From positions 119,850,957 to 119,914,956 of the forward strand of contig CM023449.1 of the NCBI GenBank assembly GCA_013339765.2: a stretch of 64,000 nt of DNA. The letters are read 5' to 3'. The first letter of the stretch is position 1. Every line of letters begins with the position of its first letter. Origin of the DNA: Haemaphysalis longicornis. Lineage: Eukaryota > Arthropoda > Arachnida > Ixodida > Ixodidae. The notes under the pieces are model-generated. The model saw nothing but the letters and a program-made list of their open reading frames with translations. It searched no databases and was not told the origin of the DNA. Made by a program: the position numbers and the translations under genes. This document shows positions 1 to 10,544 of the stretch, in pieces.

Positions 1-1190
1 GCGTTGACATTGTGGCGCATTTCTTTGCTGAATTCATTTTAACAGGGCCCGGCAGACACCAGCTTATCACCCGTCAACGAGAATGTGCCTTTACGGTGCA
101 GTTTACGCAAGAAATGTTACTTTTCGACCTCTGTAGCAAGTGTAAGAGAAAACCTTACAACACTCAAACAAATGCATTAGCGAAGACCGAGTAAGGCGAT
201 CGCCGACATGATTGATTCTTATGGTGCGGACAGAAAGCACAAGGCGTGAGATCGGGCACTGGCATATGTTCCTTTTGCATACAACTGAAAAGTGTGCGAA
301 ACTACCAGAATGTCGCCACTTTAAATTCTGCACTGAAGGAAGGTAACAGCTGTGCAGGTTACAATACTGCGACACGAACTATTGATAAACAAAAAGTAAA
401 TACCCACTCGGTGGCTAGTGTGCGTAAGAGGTCAGCTGACTAGCAAAAACTCGAAAACGAAACGAGGAGTGAACCGACACCAATGCATACAACATTTGGC
501 AGAACAGGTACAGAGTTCAACCCTGGAGACAAAGTCTAGGCATAAACACTAATTCAACGCGGGCGGTCAAGCGGAAAGCTACTAAAACGCTTTATTTAAA
601 CTTTACGAGGGAATCCCCAGCGTCGGAAATAAATATTTAACTTTTACCTCACTGGAGAGGTGCATAATCGAGCCGGCAGGGTTGATTTGTGGTCGTACAA
701 TGAAGGCATTGATAATCTGGTTTTTGATTTTTGGAGTCTGCAGCCCCCAGACGATGCAGATTTCGCGATGGAAGAAAGCCAAATGCACAGACAGAACTCC
801 ATGATCTATTAAGGTCTGGTTGTGCGAGCACCGGCACCCGCACATTGCGAAATGCTTCCGTGGCTGTCTCCTTGGACAATAAGCATGTGTGACGCCGGGG
901 AGGAGAACAGCTTGCGGCTCTTTGGGCAACACAAGAGCACACAGAAAGGGCCCCAATGAACCGGACTTTATCAAGCATTACTAAGATATTCTAGAAAAAG
1001 GCGGTATCCCGACAGAACCATGGATATGGATTTCATGTATTTTAAACTGACATTGTCATATTAATATGAATGTTTGGTAGGAACTTCACACTTCGCTTGT
1101 GTGTGGTGTGTAGAAGGTGGTTGATGATGATGTGAAGACGGAAACAAAACTTTGGAGAACCTAGGGGCCTTGGACCACTGCCATCGTTTC
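1..1190. other. No recognisable feature
   Basis: Several open frames of up to 123 codons lie on the minus strand at 603-978, but none resembles a known protein and two overlap in different frames, as expected by chance. I see no transposon ends here. By position it is probably intronic to, or downstream of, the minus-strand Sidestep-like gene. Confidence 0.4.
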
Positions 1191-1385
1191 TGTGTGTGTG
1201 CGTGTGTGTGTGCGCGTGCTTGTTCGTGTGCGTGTGTGTGTGCGTGTGTGTGCGCGTGTGCGTGTGCGTGCGCGTGCGTGTGTATGTGGGCTTGTGCGTG
1301 TTTGGGTGCGCGCGCGTGTGTGTGTTTGTGTGTGTGTGTGTCTGTCTGTGTGTGTGTGTGTGTGTGGTGTATGCGTGTGTGTGTT
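1191..1385. repeat. (TG)n microsatellite, imperfect
   Basis: About 195 bp of TG dinucleotides with interspersed TGCG, TTTG and TCTG variants. All open frames over it, such as Cys/Val-rich or His/Thr-rich ones, are artefacts of the repeat. Confidence 0.95.
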
Positions 1386-2149
1386 GCCTTATCTGTATCA
1401 CCGTTGCCCTCATACTTTCGGTCAATCCTAAAAGTTCATTGCTTCTGCCGAATGATTATGCTTGAGTATATACAACAAACAGCAACATCTATCGAAATGG
1501 GCACGGACAGTTACGATGGCTGCCTGCCGTTATACATCGGCGCCAGTGTTTACTGCCACCGCATTCTTAAATTGATTTTCCAGGCCATCGCGTGTTGGCG
1601 ATTCTGTCCGACAGACCGGTTGCTTTCGTGTTCCACCAATCTCCCGGAAGTATGCCCACACACATGAAACTATATGAGATCAAGTCACGCGAACAAGCTT
1701 GCTGCGACTCAGCTTGCAGTCGAATGCGGCATGTTGAAGCGTGCAATAGCATTGGATTACAGGCATTTGCCTATTTGTCAATATAAACAAATATCTACCA
1801 ATAATGACGTTGGCAGAACGTTCATTCGCGCTATTTGTTGGTCAGTGTATCTGCTTCTGAGTATTGGTAACGTGGGTGGGTTGAGGTACAGGGCCTTGTT
1901 TGAAAAAGACAATATCGACTCTGGTTAGACCGTAGCTTTTCACGGCAACTACGGCAAGCGGCTTCGAATATTGAGTTCCCGTTCGAGAATGTTTAACGGA
2001 GAACTTCGCGCCAGTGTGCCGGCAGCTTATAGGCTTATGTCTCGCTAGTTGATCTAAGAGATAAAAAAGATGTCGTGCAGCGTCGCAAAGATTCCTCTCA
2101 TCCTGTCGGTCTTTGTTTTATCGTAAGAAACTCTCTTGTTCTAGTTGTT
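1386..2149. other. No recognisable feature
   Basis: Ordinary mixed-composition DNA after the TG array. Short frames only; nothing with family motifs. Confidence 0.4.
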
Positions 2150-2378
2150 TTACATCGAATCTTTAGTGTTCTCACTGATGGCGTGTGTAAGCGGGAAACG
2201 CCGAAATGGAACGAAAAAACCGTTCCCATGGAATGAATACAACTTCTGTCCCTCGCGTTATGAAGGCGGCGGATGACCGACTGCTCCATTTCGACATTGT
2301 GAAGCGGTCCGTAAAACTTAGACGACAACCAAAGAATTCGTCACGACAAAGCATCGCGTTCAACTATCGTCATCGTTT
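2150..2378 (-). repeat. Dispersed repeat family, copy 1 (inverted relative to 45606)
   Basis: The reverse complement matches 45606-45842 over roughly 230 bp. Shared blocks include TCAAACGA, GGTTGT followed by GTCTAAG, GTCGAAATGGAGCA, TTTCGGCGTTTCC and CAGTGAGAA. The copies are clearly related but diverged, so this is an interspersed repeat. I cannot assign its class: no terminal repeat or tRNA promoter is obvious. Confidence 0.65.
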
Positions 2379-2433
2379 GATGGAAGGTTGCGTTATATTT
2401 GCCTGAGGGTTGCGTGAGGGTTGTGTGAGTGCA

Positions 2434-2631
2434 TCAACCTGCGGCAAATACGGCCTCAAGTTGCTGGTACTGGCCAGCATGCTGGTGACTCTTTGGCACA
2501 TACTCCCGCCCCTTGGCCAGCACATCGTAGGTGAGCACGATACGAGCCCGTGCCTTGAACAGAAGCACTTGTGGGCAAAGGGGCCATCCAACAGGTAGTG
2601 GAGCGGGATCTAAGTATCTGTTCACTAACAC
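2434..2631 (-). other. Unassigned protein-like open frame
   Basis: A minus-strand open frame whose inner part (WPLCPQVLLFKARARIVLTY, then KGREYVPKSHQHAGQYQQLE) looks more protein-like than the surrounding frames and ends near a possible donor CCGCAG/GTTGAT. Alternative frames over the same DNA are also open. I do not recognise a family. It could be an exon, part of an unrecognised transposon beside the repeat at 2150, or chance. Confidence 0.18.
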
Positions 2632-2639
2632 TACTCCCG

Positions 2640-3421
2640 CTACCTCGCCCTTCTCTAGCTTGCTCGGCGTTTTCTAGCAGAGAATGATGAACCTAAATAA
2701 AACTTGTGAAAATATAGGTGAAGACTGTTTCACAATAATACTTAACTAGCTGTAAGTCGTGTTTGCGTGATGGGCGCAACGCATGCAAGGCCTCATACAA
2801 AACTACCGAGAAGACTGCGCGTACATACTACGTACGTCAAAGAATGAAACCCAAATCGCTAGGAAAAAAATTTAAAACATTTTACTGCAGTGTATAAAAA
2901 CTGTTGTTTTGTTATGGGTTTTATTCAATGGCAGTTTGCCCTTTGTATTACTTTTTGTGATGCCTTTTACTGAGCCAGCATGGCTTTAAAAGTCGAGCAA
3001 ATGGCACCAGCCATTCTACATCGAATGAGTATCAGGGTAAAAATTATCATCCACAACAATTTTATTGCCATACTAATATTAAAGATGTGACAGGCACTGA
3101 GCTCTTTACCGCTCCCAATATATTGAGCAGGCAGCACGCTAAAAACATTTATGCTATGAACGTAGTGCCTGAGGTCAAAATGAAGCAATGCAAATAATAA
3201 CAAATAACTAAAAAATGAAACGAGGAACCAATATGGGGATGTTTGTGTTGATGTTATATAATCATAGAGCCCGAACACATATGACATTTTGTAATTCAGT
3301 CTGACATTTCTGTTATTTTTACCTCCTTATTAAGGGCGAACGAACGAGACATTGGATTTGAAAAACAACAAAATTCCATGCTTTCCTTCTCATTAATCAA
3401 GGCTACGTGCATCAAAAATGG
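2640..3421. other. No recognisable feature
   Basis: AT-rich DNA. A 106-codon minus frame at 2967-3287 is hydrophobic but has no recognisable motif. Confidence 0.4.
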
Positions 3422-3640
3422 TACTTATAGCCCGCAACGACCAGCAGGTGAGGCCACAAGGTTTTCAGCTCCTTAACCAGCGCACGTGGCAGAAGGACGC
3501 TAGTAATGACAGAAAGCGGGTAGCAGAAGCTATCGAGGAGCTAGGGCCAGTCACCAAGCCTGAGAAGGCCTTTCGCGCAGAGTGAAAGAACATTCGTACT
3601 TTTCTGATGAGCGCAGACGCCAAAAACAATCCCTGATCTT
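3422..3640 (+). pseudogene. Possible Myb/SANT-like (zeste-type) DNA-binding fragment
   Basis: The plus-strand frame reads about 70 residues with one stop and includes RTWQKDASNDRKRVAEAIEE, then LGPVTKP and a later FRAE-stop-KNIRTFL. The W(x)n-R-xxE-LGP-K-...-W spacing recalls zeste-type Myb/SANT domains, which in arthropods often occur beside Harbinger-type transposases. The second aromatic position is replaced by a stop, so any copy is broken. No transposase or terminal repeats were found beside it. Weak assignment. Confidence 0.28.
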
Positions 3641-3649
3641 TGGGCACCC

Positions 3650-4680
3650 TGTTTAGTCCATGAAAATGTACGCGTGGAAAATTCTTGTCCTTCTTCTCAG
3701 CTTTACTAGCATAGTTTGCTCTAAACTGAGAGGCACTTAAACGCTTGAATAGATATTTACATCCTAATTTACATCTTCACATCTTGCTATATTGTTGTGT
3801 AAATATGCGTGAATTGTCTGATCTTTTCTTTTACCTGTACATGATTATGTGACGCCGAACAAATGCGTTCAAGGTCGTTAAACAAGTATTTATTTTTTTT
3901 ATTTTTTAGTATTTTGTATTTTTGTCATGTTTATGGGCCTTCTCAAAGGTTCTGTCATGCTGTATCCCTCGTTATGATCGCATTGTGCCTTCAACAGTCG
4001 TCATTGAGCTCCCAATTTGGCTCCCTGGCCCCGTCAAGATGTAGCAACAGCTTTGTTGCCAGGGAGATCGTCGACATTGCATTATGTCGAGAGAAAAATT
4101 AAATATGAATTTGAATTTGAAAGAAATCGGAAATTTAAATATGATTCGGAAACAGCAGTTTTCTGGGGTTGCATACACAGTGCCACACCTCCAAGGAAGT
4201 GGTGCATTTTACGAATAGCATTGGCAAACAATTTGATGTTTAAAATGTAATTAGACCCCTTCTAAGCATGTGCATAGCTTTTCTGCCCTCGCATTGATGT
4301 CAGAAAAACAAACATGTGTCATGTGGAGACAAGAAGCAAACGTACCTGCTACATGGTTTCAAAAAACGTCTCAACAGCGCAAAGTACGTGGATGGGGAAA
4401 ACACAAATGGACTGACGAGCGCTATTTGTATATTCTATTCGTGTTTTCTCTGTCCTAGTCCTTTGCGCTCTCTTCTATTTTTTTTAAGCTATGGATAAAC
4501 TTGAGCAACGAAGAATTTTATTGGGCTATGCGGGGACGCCTCTTTCTCTAATGCTGGCAATTTTTCTCGAAGAAGAAGAAAAGTGAAGAGTATGTTTTGG
4601 AGAAAGTAATGCCGACAGCCTGAAATCCTTCCCTCTTCCCCTTGAACATGCGCTTAAAATTGATATGGTTGATAGATTGA
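3650..4680. other. No recognisable feature
   Basis: AT-rich, with T tracts around 3890-3910 and an A/T-rich stretch at 4100-4150. Nothing coding recognised. Confidence 0.4.
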
Positions 4681-4910
4681 AGGGCTTAACGCGCCGACGC
4701 CACGCAGGTGATGAAGGCCGCCGTAGTGGCGGGCTCTAAGATAAGTTTGGCCACCTGGGATGTTTAACGCGCCGCGAAATCTCGCACGCAAGGGCCTTTT
4801 TGCTTTTTGCCTCCATCGGAAACACGGCCGCCGTCGCCGGGAGTCGAACACGCGTAGTCGTGCTCAGAAGCACAACGCCTTAGTTCCTGAGACACCTCGG
4901 GAGGTGGCAC
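4681..4910 (-). mobile_element. Ruka-like tRNA-Ser SINE, copy on minus strand
   Basis: Read on the minus strand it starts with a tRNA-like head (TCAGGAACTAAGGCGTTGTG as A box, GTGTTCGACTCCCGGC as B box). It then has the SINE body marks GGCGGCCG, GATGGAGGC, GCGTTAAACATCCCAGGTGG and CCGCCACTACGGCGG. The same order appears at 7486-7708 and 8447-8672. Confidence 0.85.
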
Positions 4911-6070
4911 CTAAAATTACTGGGTGAATATGTTCATGTATACTTCAACCTGCATAAATCTTTCTCTTTGCCCCAGCAAATCGCTCCTAGCGCGCTTACA
5001 CGCTTAGAAGCTTGTCCCATGCCGTAACTGGCATTGCACAGCAGCGGGAGGCAATAGAAAAACATTGGTTGACACTGATATCTGCTCGCATGATTTTACA
5101 GGGAATCCGTAAAAACATCTACAAAAACTTTGGTGCGCATAACTGCTAAATGCACAGCGCACATTCAAGTGCATTTTGACGAGGCTTCCGCCGGATGAGC
5201 GCGAGCAACAAGTCATAACTTCCTTCAATTTGCTATTACGCATACTTGTCATGTACTTACATTTCCGAATCTTGGAAGGACTGCAGCTTTATCCTGGTAG
5301 ACAAACATGCAGCTGCATCTTCCGCGGTGACTTTTTTAACGGCTTCACGCTCGAAGGGTGTAAGCCGAAAGTTTACCCACCGCGTCCCCATCGGTGCGCT
5401 GGCACTTCACGTGCGCATCTTCTATCAAATGTGGGGCTGTTTATGGTGCGTGGTTCTCCAAGCTGTCGTAGGAGCTGTCCGTTGCGTACATACGCACCGC
5501 AGACATCCCTTGGTACCCGATAGTAACAGAAGAGTAGCCGATTAATCCACTAGAAGAGTAATCCACTATATTCGCTAGACAGATTATTGCACAGCCACGG
5601 TAGAGTACTTATCAATCGACAAAATGATCCCTGTAATTCTTCTACATTGCGACGAAGAGATCCGTGAGCCCCTCAAAGCGCGCTTCACGGCTATTTCGAA
5701 CGATACACCACGCTGCAGGAGCAGGCATGTTGGACCCAATTTCTTCAGGCTACAAAGCGTAGCCCCGAAGTCTAACTCTGAACCCTCGGTCAAACAAACA
5801 CACCCAGCCCATTCGTTGTCGCGCCGCAGCCGGTGAAGCCCTACCCAACTATGGCGTCGACTTCGTCAGTGCGTTAGCGCTGCAGCCACAAAGTTCATTT
5901 CCCTCGATCGTGGCTACCAGTAACAAGACCTCAGCAGCAAACAAACAATGCAGTTCCCAGGCACAGTGAACTAAAATATTGTAATAGTGGCGAAAGCAAG
6001 AAACTTGTCTATGGGAGGTGCTGAAGCCAGAAACTGGAAAGCTGCTGAGGGGCGATGCCGTAGAATACCT
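4911..6070. other. No recognisable feature
   Basis: Two plus-strand frames of 99-115 codons at 5176-5545 overlap in different phases and carry no known motif. No element ends seen. Confidence 0.4.
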
Positions 6071-6157
6071 GGGGAGAATTAGTGTAGTGAGTATGGTAAC
6101 CGCCTTCCACTCCTTGCTCTTGGGTTAGAGTCCTGGTATACCGATTCTTTTTTTTTT
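6071..6157 (+). mobile_element. tRNA-Gly-like SINE head with T-rich tail
   Basis: The sequence has an A-box-like TTAGTGTAGTGA and, about 45 bp later, a B-box-like GGGTTAGAGTCC, followed by a nine-T run. It resembles the minus-strand piece at 9212-9282. Stems are degenerate, so it is a SINE or tRNA relic and not a functional tRNA gene. Confidence 0.5.
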
Positions 6158-7485
6158 ATTAGAAGAGCATAAAATAAATTCGGTGCCTGTTGCATGCAAA
6201 CACGGACTGTTTGAATGGCTATAATCACTTATGACATCTAACATCCATGGCGTATATCTAACGTCACTAGGGTCTTCCTTTCTGAAAAGCGGTTCCGTGG
6301 GCCTGAGCAGGGTTCGACGGGTGCATGCTTTCCCCAATCCCGCTCTTCCCTCACCGCTCAAAGGCCGCCTACTTGTAACAAGCTCGAAGTAGAGTGAACT
6401 AGAATATTTTAGTGAACTTTACTCGAACAGAATTTGGGGCTCTATTTGCTTCTCAGCGTGTGCTGGGAGAAAATGCCAAAAGCTCTCGTCTGCCAAACTA
6501 TGAGTCGGAATTGCCTACATTTTGCTAGTATTCCGAACCTGCCTCTGTTTTTGCAGTTTCGGAGTAGAGATCAGATAACATCGGTTCGCGCGTGCTTTGT
6601 AGCACCAAACGTGGTTCAGCTCGCCCGCGTCTTGCGACTACTGAGCTCTTCCTGCACGGATCCCAGGCGCCTGCGATCCTGCTAGCAGAGCCCTCCGTCC
6701 TCCCCCCCCCCCCCCCCCCCACCCCCCATTTCTATTTTTTTACTTCAAGGAAGCCTCCTTACAAAACATAAAGGGATCCGGCGTAGGCACAAAGGCTCAT
6801 CCAGGGGTCAGCTTGTTCTCCAAGTTTTTGGTGTCCTCAGCTGTGCATGAAATATGCCATGCAGTGAGCCGCCAATCTTTATGACATCAGTGAATGCTTT
6901 GTTCTCTTGAAACCGGCGCAAGAAGCCTAGGCGACGAAGACGTCTACTTTAACCACAATGATTCGTCATCCCACAACACGTTCGTGCAAGAGGCGGAAAG
7001 ACATGTGCGGTCAAAGAACACCAAACAATGCCAAACAATCTATTGCGCACTAGGTCTGGAATTTAAGTTCGTAGAAAATCTTTAGAACTTGTTAAGATAT
7101 TTCAGTACAGCAGCCAGTCACCACAATACCTACATGGATATTTATTGTCAGAGTTTTGGCAGAGTCCACAAAACGGCTGTGTCGGACGCGCTGAACAAGC
7201 AAATGACAACTCACCGCCCAATTCGTGTAATCCATCATGGCGACTGGGCTCCACCTTTTTCTACATTTATTCAATAGTGGCAGAGCTAACAAGCGCGAGG
7301 CGGCAAAGTATCTCAAACGTTCCCTCTACTCATAGCCGCAGGCATGTGGACATAGTGTGCAGGGCCCGGGGTCCACCGGAGCGTGAAAGGTTTGGTAGTT
7401 GCCTTAGCGGCACTTCACTTGTAGCAAAAATAGAACGGGTACTTTATTCTCAGTTCTGTTGAAACAGTGCAGTTACTGTTTCCAT
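6158..7485. other. No gene; contains a poly-C tract
   Basis: A 19-base C run at 6702-6720 is followed by ACCCCCC. The rest is featureless to my reading. Confidence 0.45.
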
Positions 7486-7708
7486 CACTCTCCGTGGCTA
7501 AGGCTTTGGGATGGTGAGCCCAAGGACGCGGGTTTGGTTTTCTGCCGCGCAAACGGCTGTTCTGATGAAGGCGAAAAACGAAAACGCTGAGGTGTTCGTG
7601 ATTTGCGCGCACGTTAAAGATCACCAGGTGGTCAAAATGAATCTAAAGCACGCCACTACGGGGTGCTTCATCACCTGCGTAGCGTCGGCGTATTACACGC
7701 CATAATCA
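7486..7708 (+). mobile_element. Ruka-like tRNA-Ser SINE, diverged copy
   Basis: Head CTCCGTGGCTAAGGCTTTGG and a decayed B box GGGTTTGGTTTTC. The body shares TTCTGATGAAGGCGAAAA, GCACGTTAAAGATCACCAGG and CCACTACGGGG with the other copies. It is more diverged than the copy at 8447. Confidence 0.82.
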
Positions 7709-8446
7709 ACCACGTTTTCCGTATTCCCACGAAGTTCCTTCTTATCATGTTTCCTGTACCTGTCATCGATTTATTGCATGCATTTCCCGGCGGGAAACTA
7801 GAAATTTTTGTGCCAGTAGGAGCCTCACTGTGCGTGCGTCATTTGGACTCTTCTCAGTGGTCTGTAGAACCAGAATGTGGCGATTTCTTTTCTACAGACA
7901 TCGCCGAAACCAGCTTCACTGGAAGGTTTTATAACGATGGGGCCAGTAATTCTAAACCAGTGTCAATTTGGTAGCCGCAAATGAAACGTGATCGATGGTT
8001 TTATGGTGCAAGATGCGCAGCGCTTGTGACGCTACAGCCAAGAAATCTTTCTCCTTAACAAAAAAATCATGGTCATTCCGCCCTGCGCATGGCGATGACA
8101 AGCAGAGCTGCAAAGTTATTGTCACGTAGTAACATCAGTCACATTGGCTTTGTTGTCGCTATAATATATCTCGATCGGCACAGTCGCAACTGCATGCACC
8201 GTTTTCAAAAATGTGCAATCAATGCACGCACCCCGCTGAGTGGTAGGTCGGGCCCGAATCCAACGAGTGTGGCTTCGGGTGCCATCCATAGCACAAAATG
8301 CTTAAACCACTACCTTTCGTTTAAGACGCATCAAACTAACCCTTGGGCCGAGGCAGACCCGAGGCGAGGAAACATAAGCGCTAGTCGAAAGGGGTCTGAA
8401 TGGGAATGCTTTATTGTGCAATTGAACGCTTGAAACACCTTATTAC
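7709..8446. other. No recognisable feature between two SINEs
   Basis: Open frames of 103-114 codons at 7663-7974 and 8089-8433 have no motif I recognise. Confidence 0.4.
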
Positions 8447-8672
8447 CCGCCACGGTCGCTCAGTGGCTAAGGCGTTGCGCTGCTGAGAACGAGGTCGCGG
8501 GTTCGGTTCCCGGCTGCGGCGGCCGCTCTTCTGATGAAGGTGAAAATCATAAACGCCCGTGTGTTCGAGATTTTGGCGCACGTTAAAGATCCCCAGGTGG
8601 TCGACATTAATCCGGAGCCCTCCACTACAGCAGGTCTCATCGCCTGCGTTGCGTGGGTGCGTTAGACTCTAC
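8447..8672 (+). mobile_element. Ruka-like tRNA-Ser SINE, best-preserved copy
   Basis: The tRNA-like head reads GCTCAGTGGCTAAGGCGTTG (A box), then an anticodon-loop-like CTGCTGA (GCT, serine), then GGGTTCGGTTCCCGGC (B box). The body has GGCGGCCG, TCTGATGAAGGTGAAAA, GCACGTTAAAGATCCCCAGG and GGAGCCCTCCACTAC. Ticks carry a SINE called Ruka with this layout. The head is an internal Pol III promoter. Confidence 0.9.
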
Positions 8673-8895
8673 AATCATTGAATGCAATACCTTATTCAGT
8701 ACCACCTTCTCGAAGGGTGTCGTCCTCGTGCTGCTTGACACGAGTTGTTTCACGATCCGCTTCCAAAGCTTATGTATGAATTCGATCAGGCTTCCCCCTG
8801 GTAACGCCGCTATTTTCCTTAGCTACTGCTGGGTTAAAGCGCCCCCTTTGAAACGACTCGCGCTTCGAAGGCATACGGAGCCTCGGGAACCTCTA

Positions 8896-8933
8896 CAAGC
8901 AAGCAAGCAAGCACGCACGCGAACAGACTGACC

Positions 8934-9031
<98 letters not shown>
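8896..9031. repeat. (AAGC)n followed by (ACAG)n microsatellite
   Basis: A short AAGC/CACG array (8896-8920) leads into about 25 copies of the tetranucleotide ACAG from 8933 to 9031. Confidence 0.95.
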
Positions 9032-9032
<1 letters not shown>

Positions 9033-9211
9033 CAGAGTCACAGCCACGAACGCATTGCCCTTTAAAGACTCAGATAAAGTTAGCGTTGCCCCAATGGGTC
9101 TTAAATTGATGCAATCCGAAAATGCATGACAACCCAGGGTGATACAGCTCCGCAGCAACACAGTATAAATGAGCAAAGTTTTACACGATTTTATGTATGT
9201 GTAAAATATTG

Positions 9212-9282
9212 TTATATGCGGAGATTTCGACCCATGAAGTCCGTGTGGGAGGCGGATACTCTAACCACTACACTACTTCCCC
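9212..9282 (-). mobile_element. tRNA-Gly(CCC)-like SINE head or tRNA relic
   Basis: On the minus strand it reads GGGGAAG, then A-box-like TAGTGTAGTGGTTAGAG, then TCCGC-CTCCCAC-ACGGA. The last piece forms a four-of-five-pair anticodon stem around a CCC anticodon. A weak B box GGGTCGAAATCT follows. The acceptor stem does not close, so this is not a functional tRNA. It is similar to 6071-6157. Confidence 0.5.
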
Positions 9283-9395
9283 TTCAGTAGTCAACAGCAG
9301 CGCCGGTGGTGTATTTACGAGATAAACACTTGAAACGCACTCGGCATTGCTTAAAGACGCTTATTGTTTTTAAGCTTCCACTGTGCGCAAACAAC

Positions 9396-9467
9396 CGAAA
9401 TGTAAGCAAGCGCTATGTTCACTGATGACGCCTGCCGTCAGTGAACATGGCGCTTGCTTCAATTTCG
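9396..9467. repeat. Long near-perfect hairpin
   Basis: CGAAATGTAAGCAAGCGCTA...CTGATGACG is followed, after a loop of about four bases, by its near-exact reverse complement ending CTTGCTTCAATTTCG. The stem is about 33 bp with a few mismatches. The following sequence (ACACTAGAGAGGAATGTGGC, 9500-9525) resembles an interspersed tick repeat, so the hairpin may be the core of a small palindromic element. Confidence 0.8.
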
Positions 9468-9659
9468 AGAAGGCGACGACCCATACAGTTTCTTACAATA
9501 TACACTAGAGAGGAATGTGGCGCTAACGTCTAATGAAGCTAACATCAAGGCCGACGGTGTCGTCATGGGACACCACTATACCGTACGCTCGCCTTGCTTT
9601 CGTCGTTGTCTTGTATAGAAACGCTTTAGTGGCAGTAAATTAAACCGCAGAGCCACAAA

Positions 9660-9960
9660 AACACCAAAGGAGTGTTTTTATATGAAAAAAACACACGCTG
9701 TTTTAAAGCTAAGGAAAAAGGAAGTCAAGCGTATTCCTTTTAAAGACTCTGTCGGTATGGATGTGTATACGCATATCAATGCATAGGGACGGAATTTCTT
9801 CAGTCACTATCCGTCTTCCGTCATTACTATCCCCAAACACTTCATAATCCAAATGCCATGCCAAGACCGAATCTGCAGCACTGTTCTTCTCATAACACCG
9901 CTCGCAGACACAGATTCCTAGGCGCACTTTATTTTCTAGTATGCTTACTAAGAAACTATA
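9660..9960. other. No recognisable feature
   Basis: Short A-rich and mixed sequence; nothing recognised. Confidence 0.4.
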
Positions 9961-9962
9961 GA

Positions 9963-10059
9963 CAGTTTTAGTTGACCGTACGCAGAGAGTTGCGCACGCA
10001 TGTAGCGGCAGCGCAGCTCGGGCAGGAAAGTTCTCGCAAAGAACCAGTTTTAGTTGACC
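9963..10059. repeat. 82-bp-spaced direct repeat
   Basis: CAGTTTTAGTTGACC occurs at 9963-9977 and again at 10045-10059. It is followed in both by TAC(G/A)CAGA and AGTTG. It may mark the edge of the GC-rich block that follows, but no inverted partner was found to show a transposon end. Confidence 0.6.
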
Positions 10060-10544
10060 TTACACAGAAGTTGATGCATGGATAAACCAGTAGCGCGGAA
10101 ATGCGCTCTTTGTGGGCCACGCAGCGCCACTAAACGCCAGATTGGTGAACAAAACATGCGGTTGTCGGCCAGCGCCCGGCGTAAACCTAGACAGAAGGAG
10201 CCGTAAACGAGTTTGTGGGAAGACGCCATTCCTTTGTTCCTTTTTGTTCGGCGGGCGAAAGACCGGAAAGAGGACGGGAAGGGCCTCGCGCACGGCCCGC
10301 AAAGCCCGCAAAATCGTAACGCAAAAAACACGAACTTGCGGGCGCACGCAAAGCGCGCAGCTCCCGCTTGGGTAGTGCGGATGCGCTCTCGCGCCCCTGC
10401 AGGTTCCTTGCGTGCGCACAGATAGGTCACGGAGCATTCCGTTCGTTCGAGTGCTGGTGATTTTTGTTGGTAAAATTGGTCATTCTTTTTCACTTTGCTA
10501 CACTTGGACGATCCTGGAAGCGCTAAGCAAACAAGATTCAGCAA
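10060..10544 (-). other. GC-rich unassigned block with overlapping long open frames
   Basis: This stretch is clearly richer in GC and CpG than its surroundings and carries overlapping open frames on both strands (up to 164 codons on the minus strand, including MASSHKLVYGSFCLGLRRAL). No domain is recognisable. It may be the promoter or 5' end of an unrecognised element, or a CpG-rich repeat. I do not claim a gene. Confidence 0.25.

Noticed and set aside
1152..1667. 171-codon Cys/Val-rich open frame
   Set aside because: It is produced by the TG repeat and has low complexity throughout its central part.
8823..9176. 117-codon minus frame with repeated Cys-Leu-Ser-Val
   Set aside because: It is a translation of the ACAG microsatellite.
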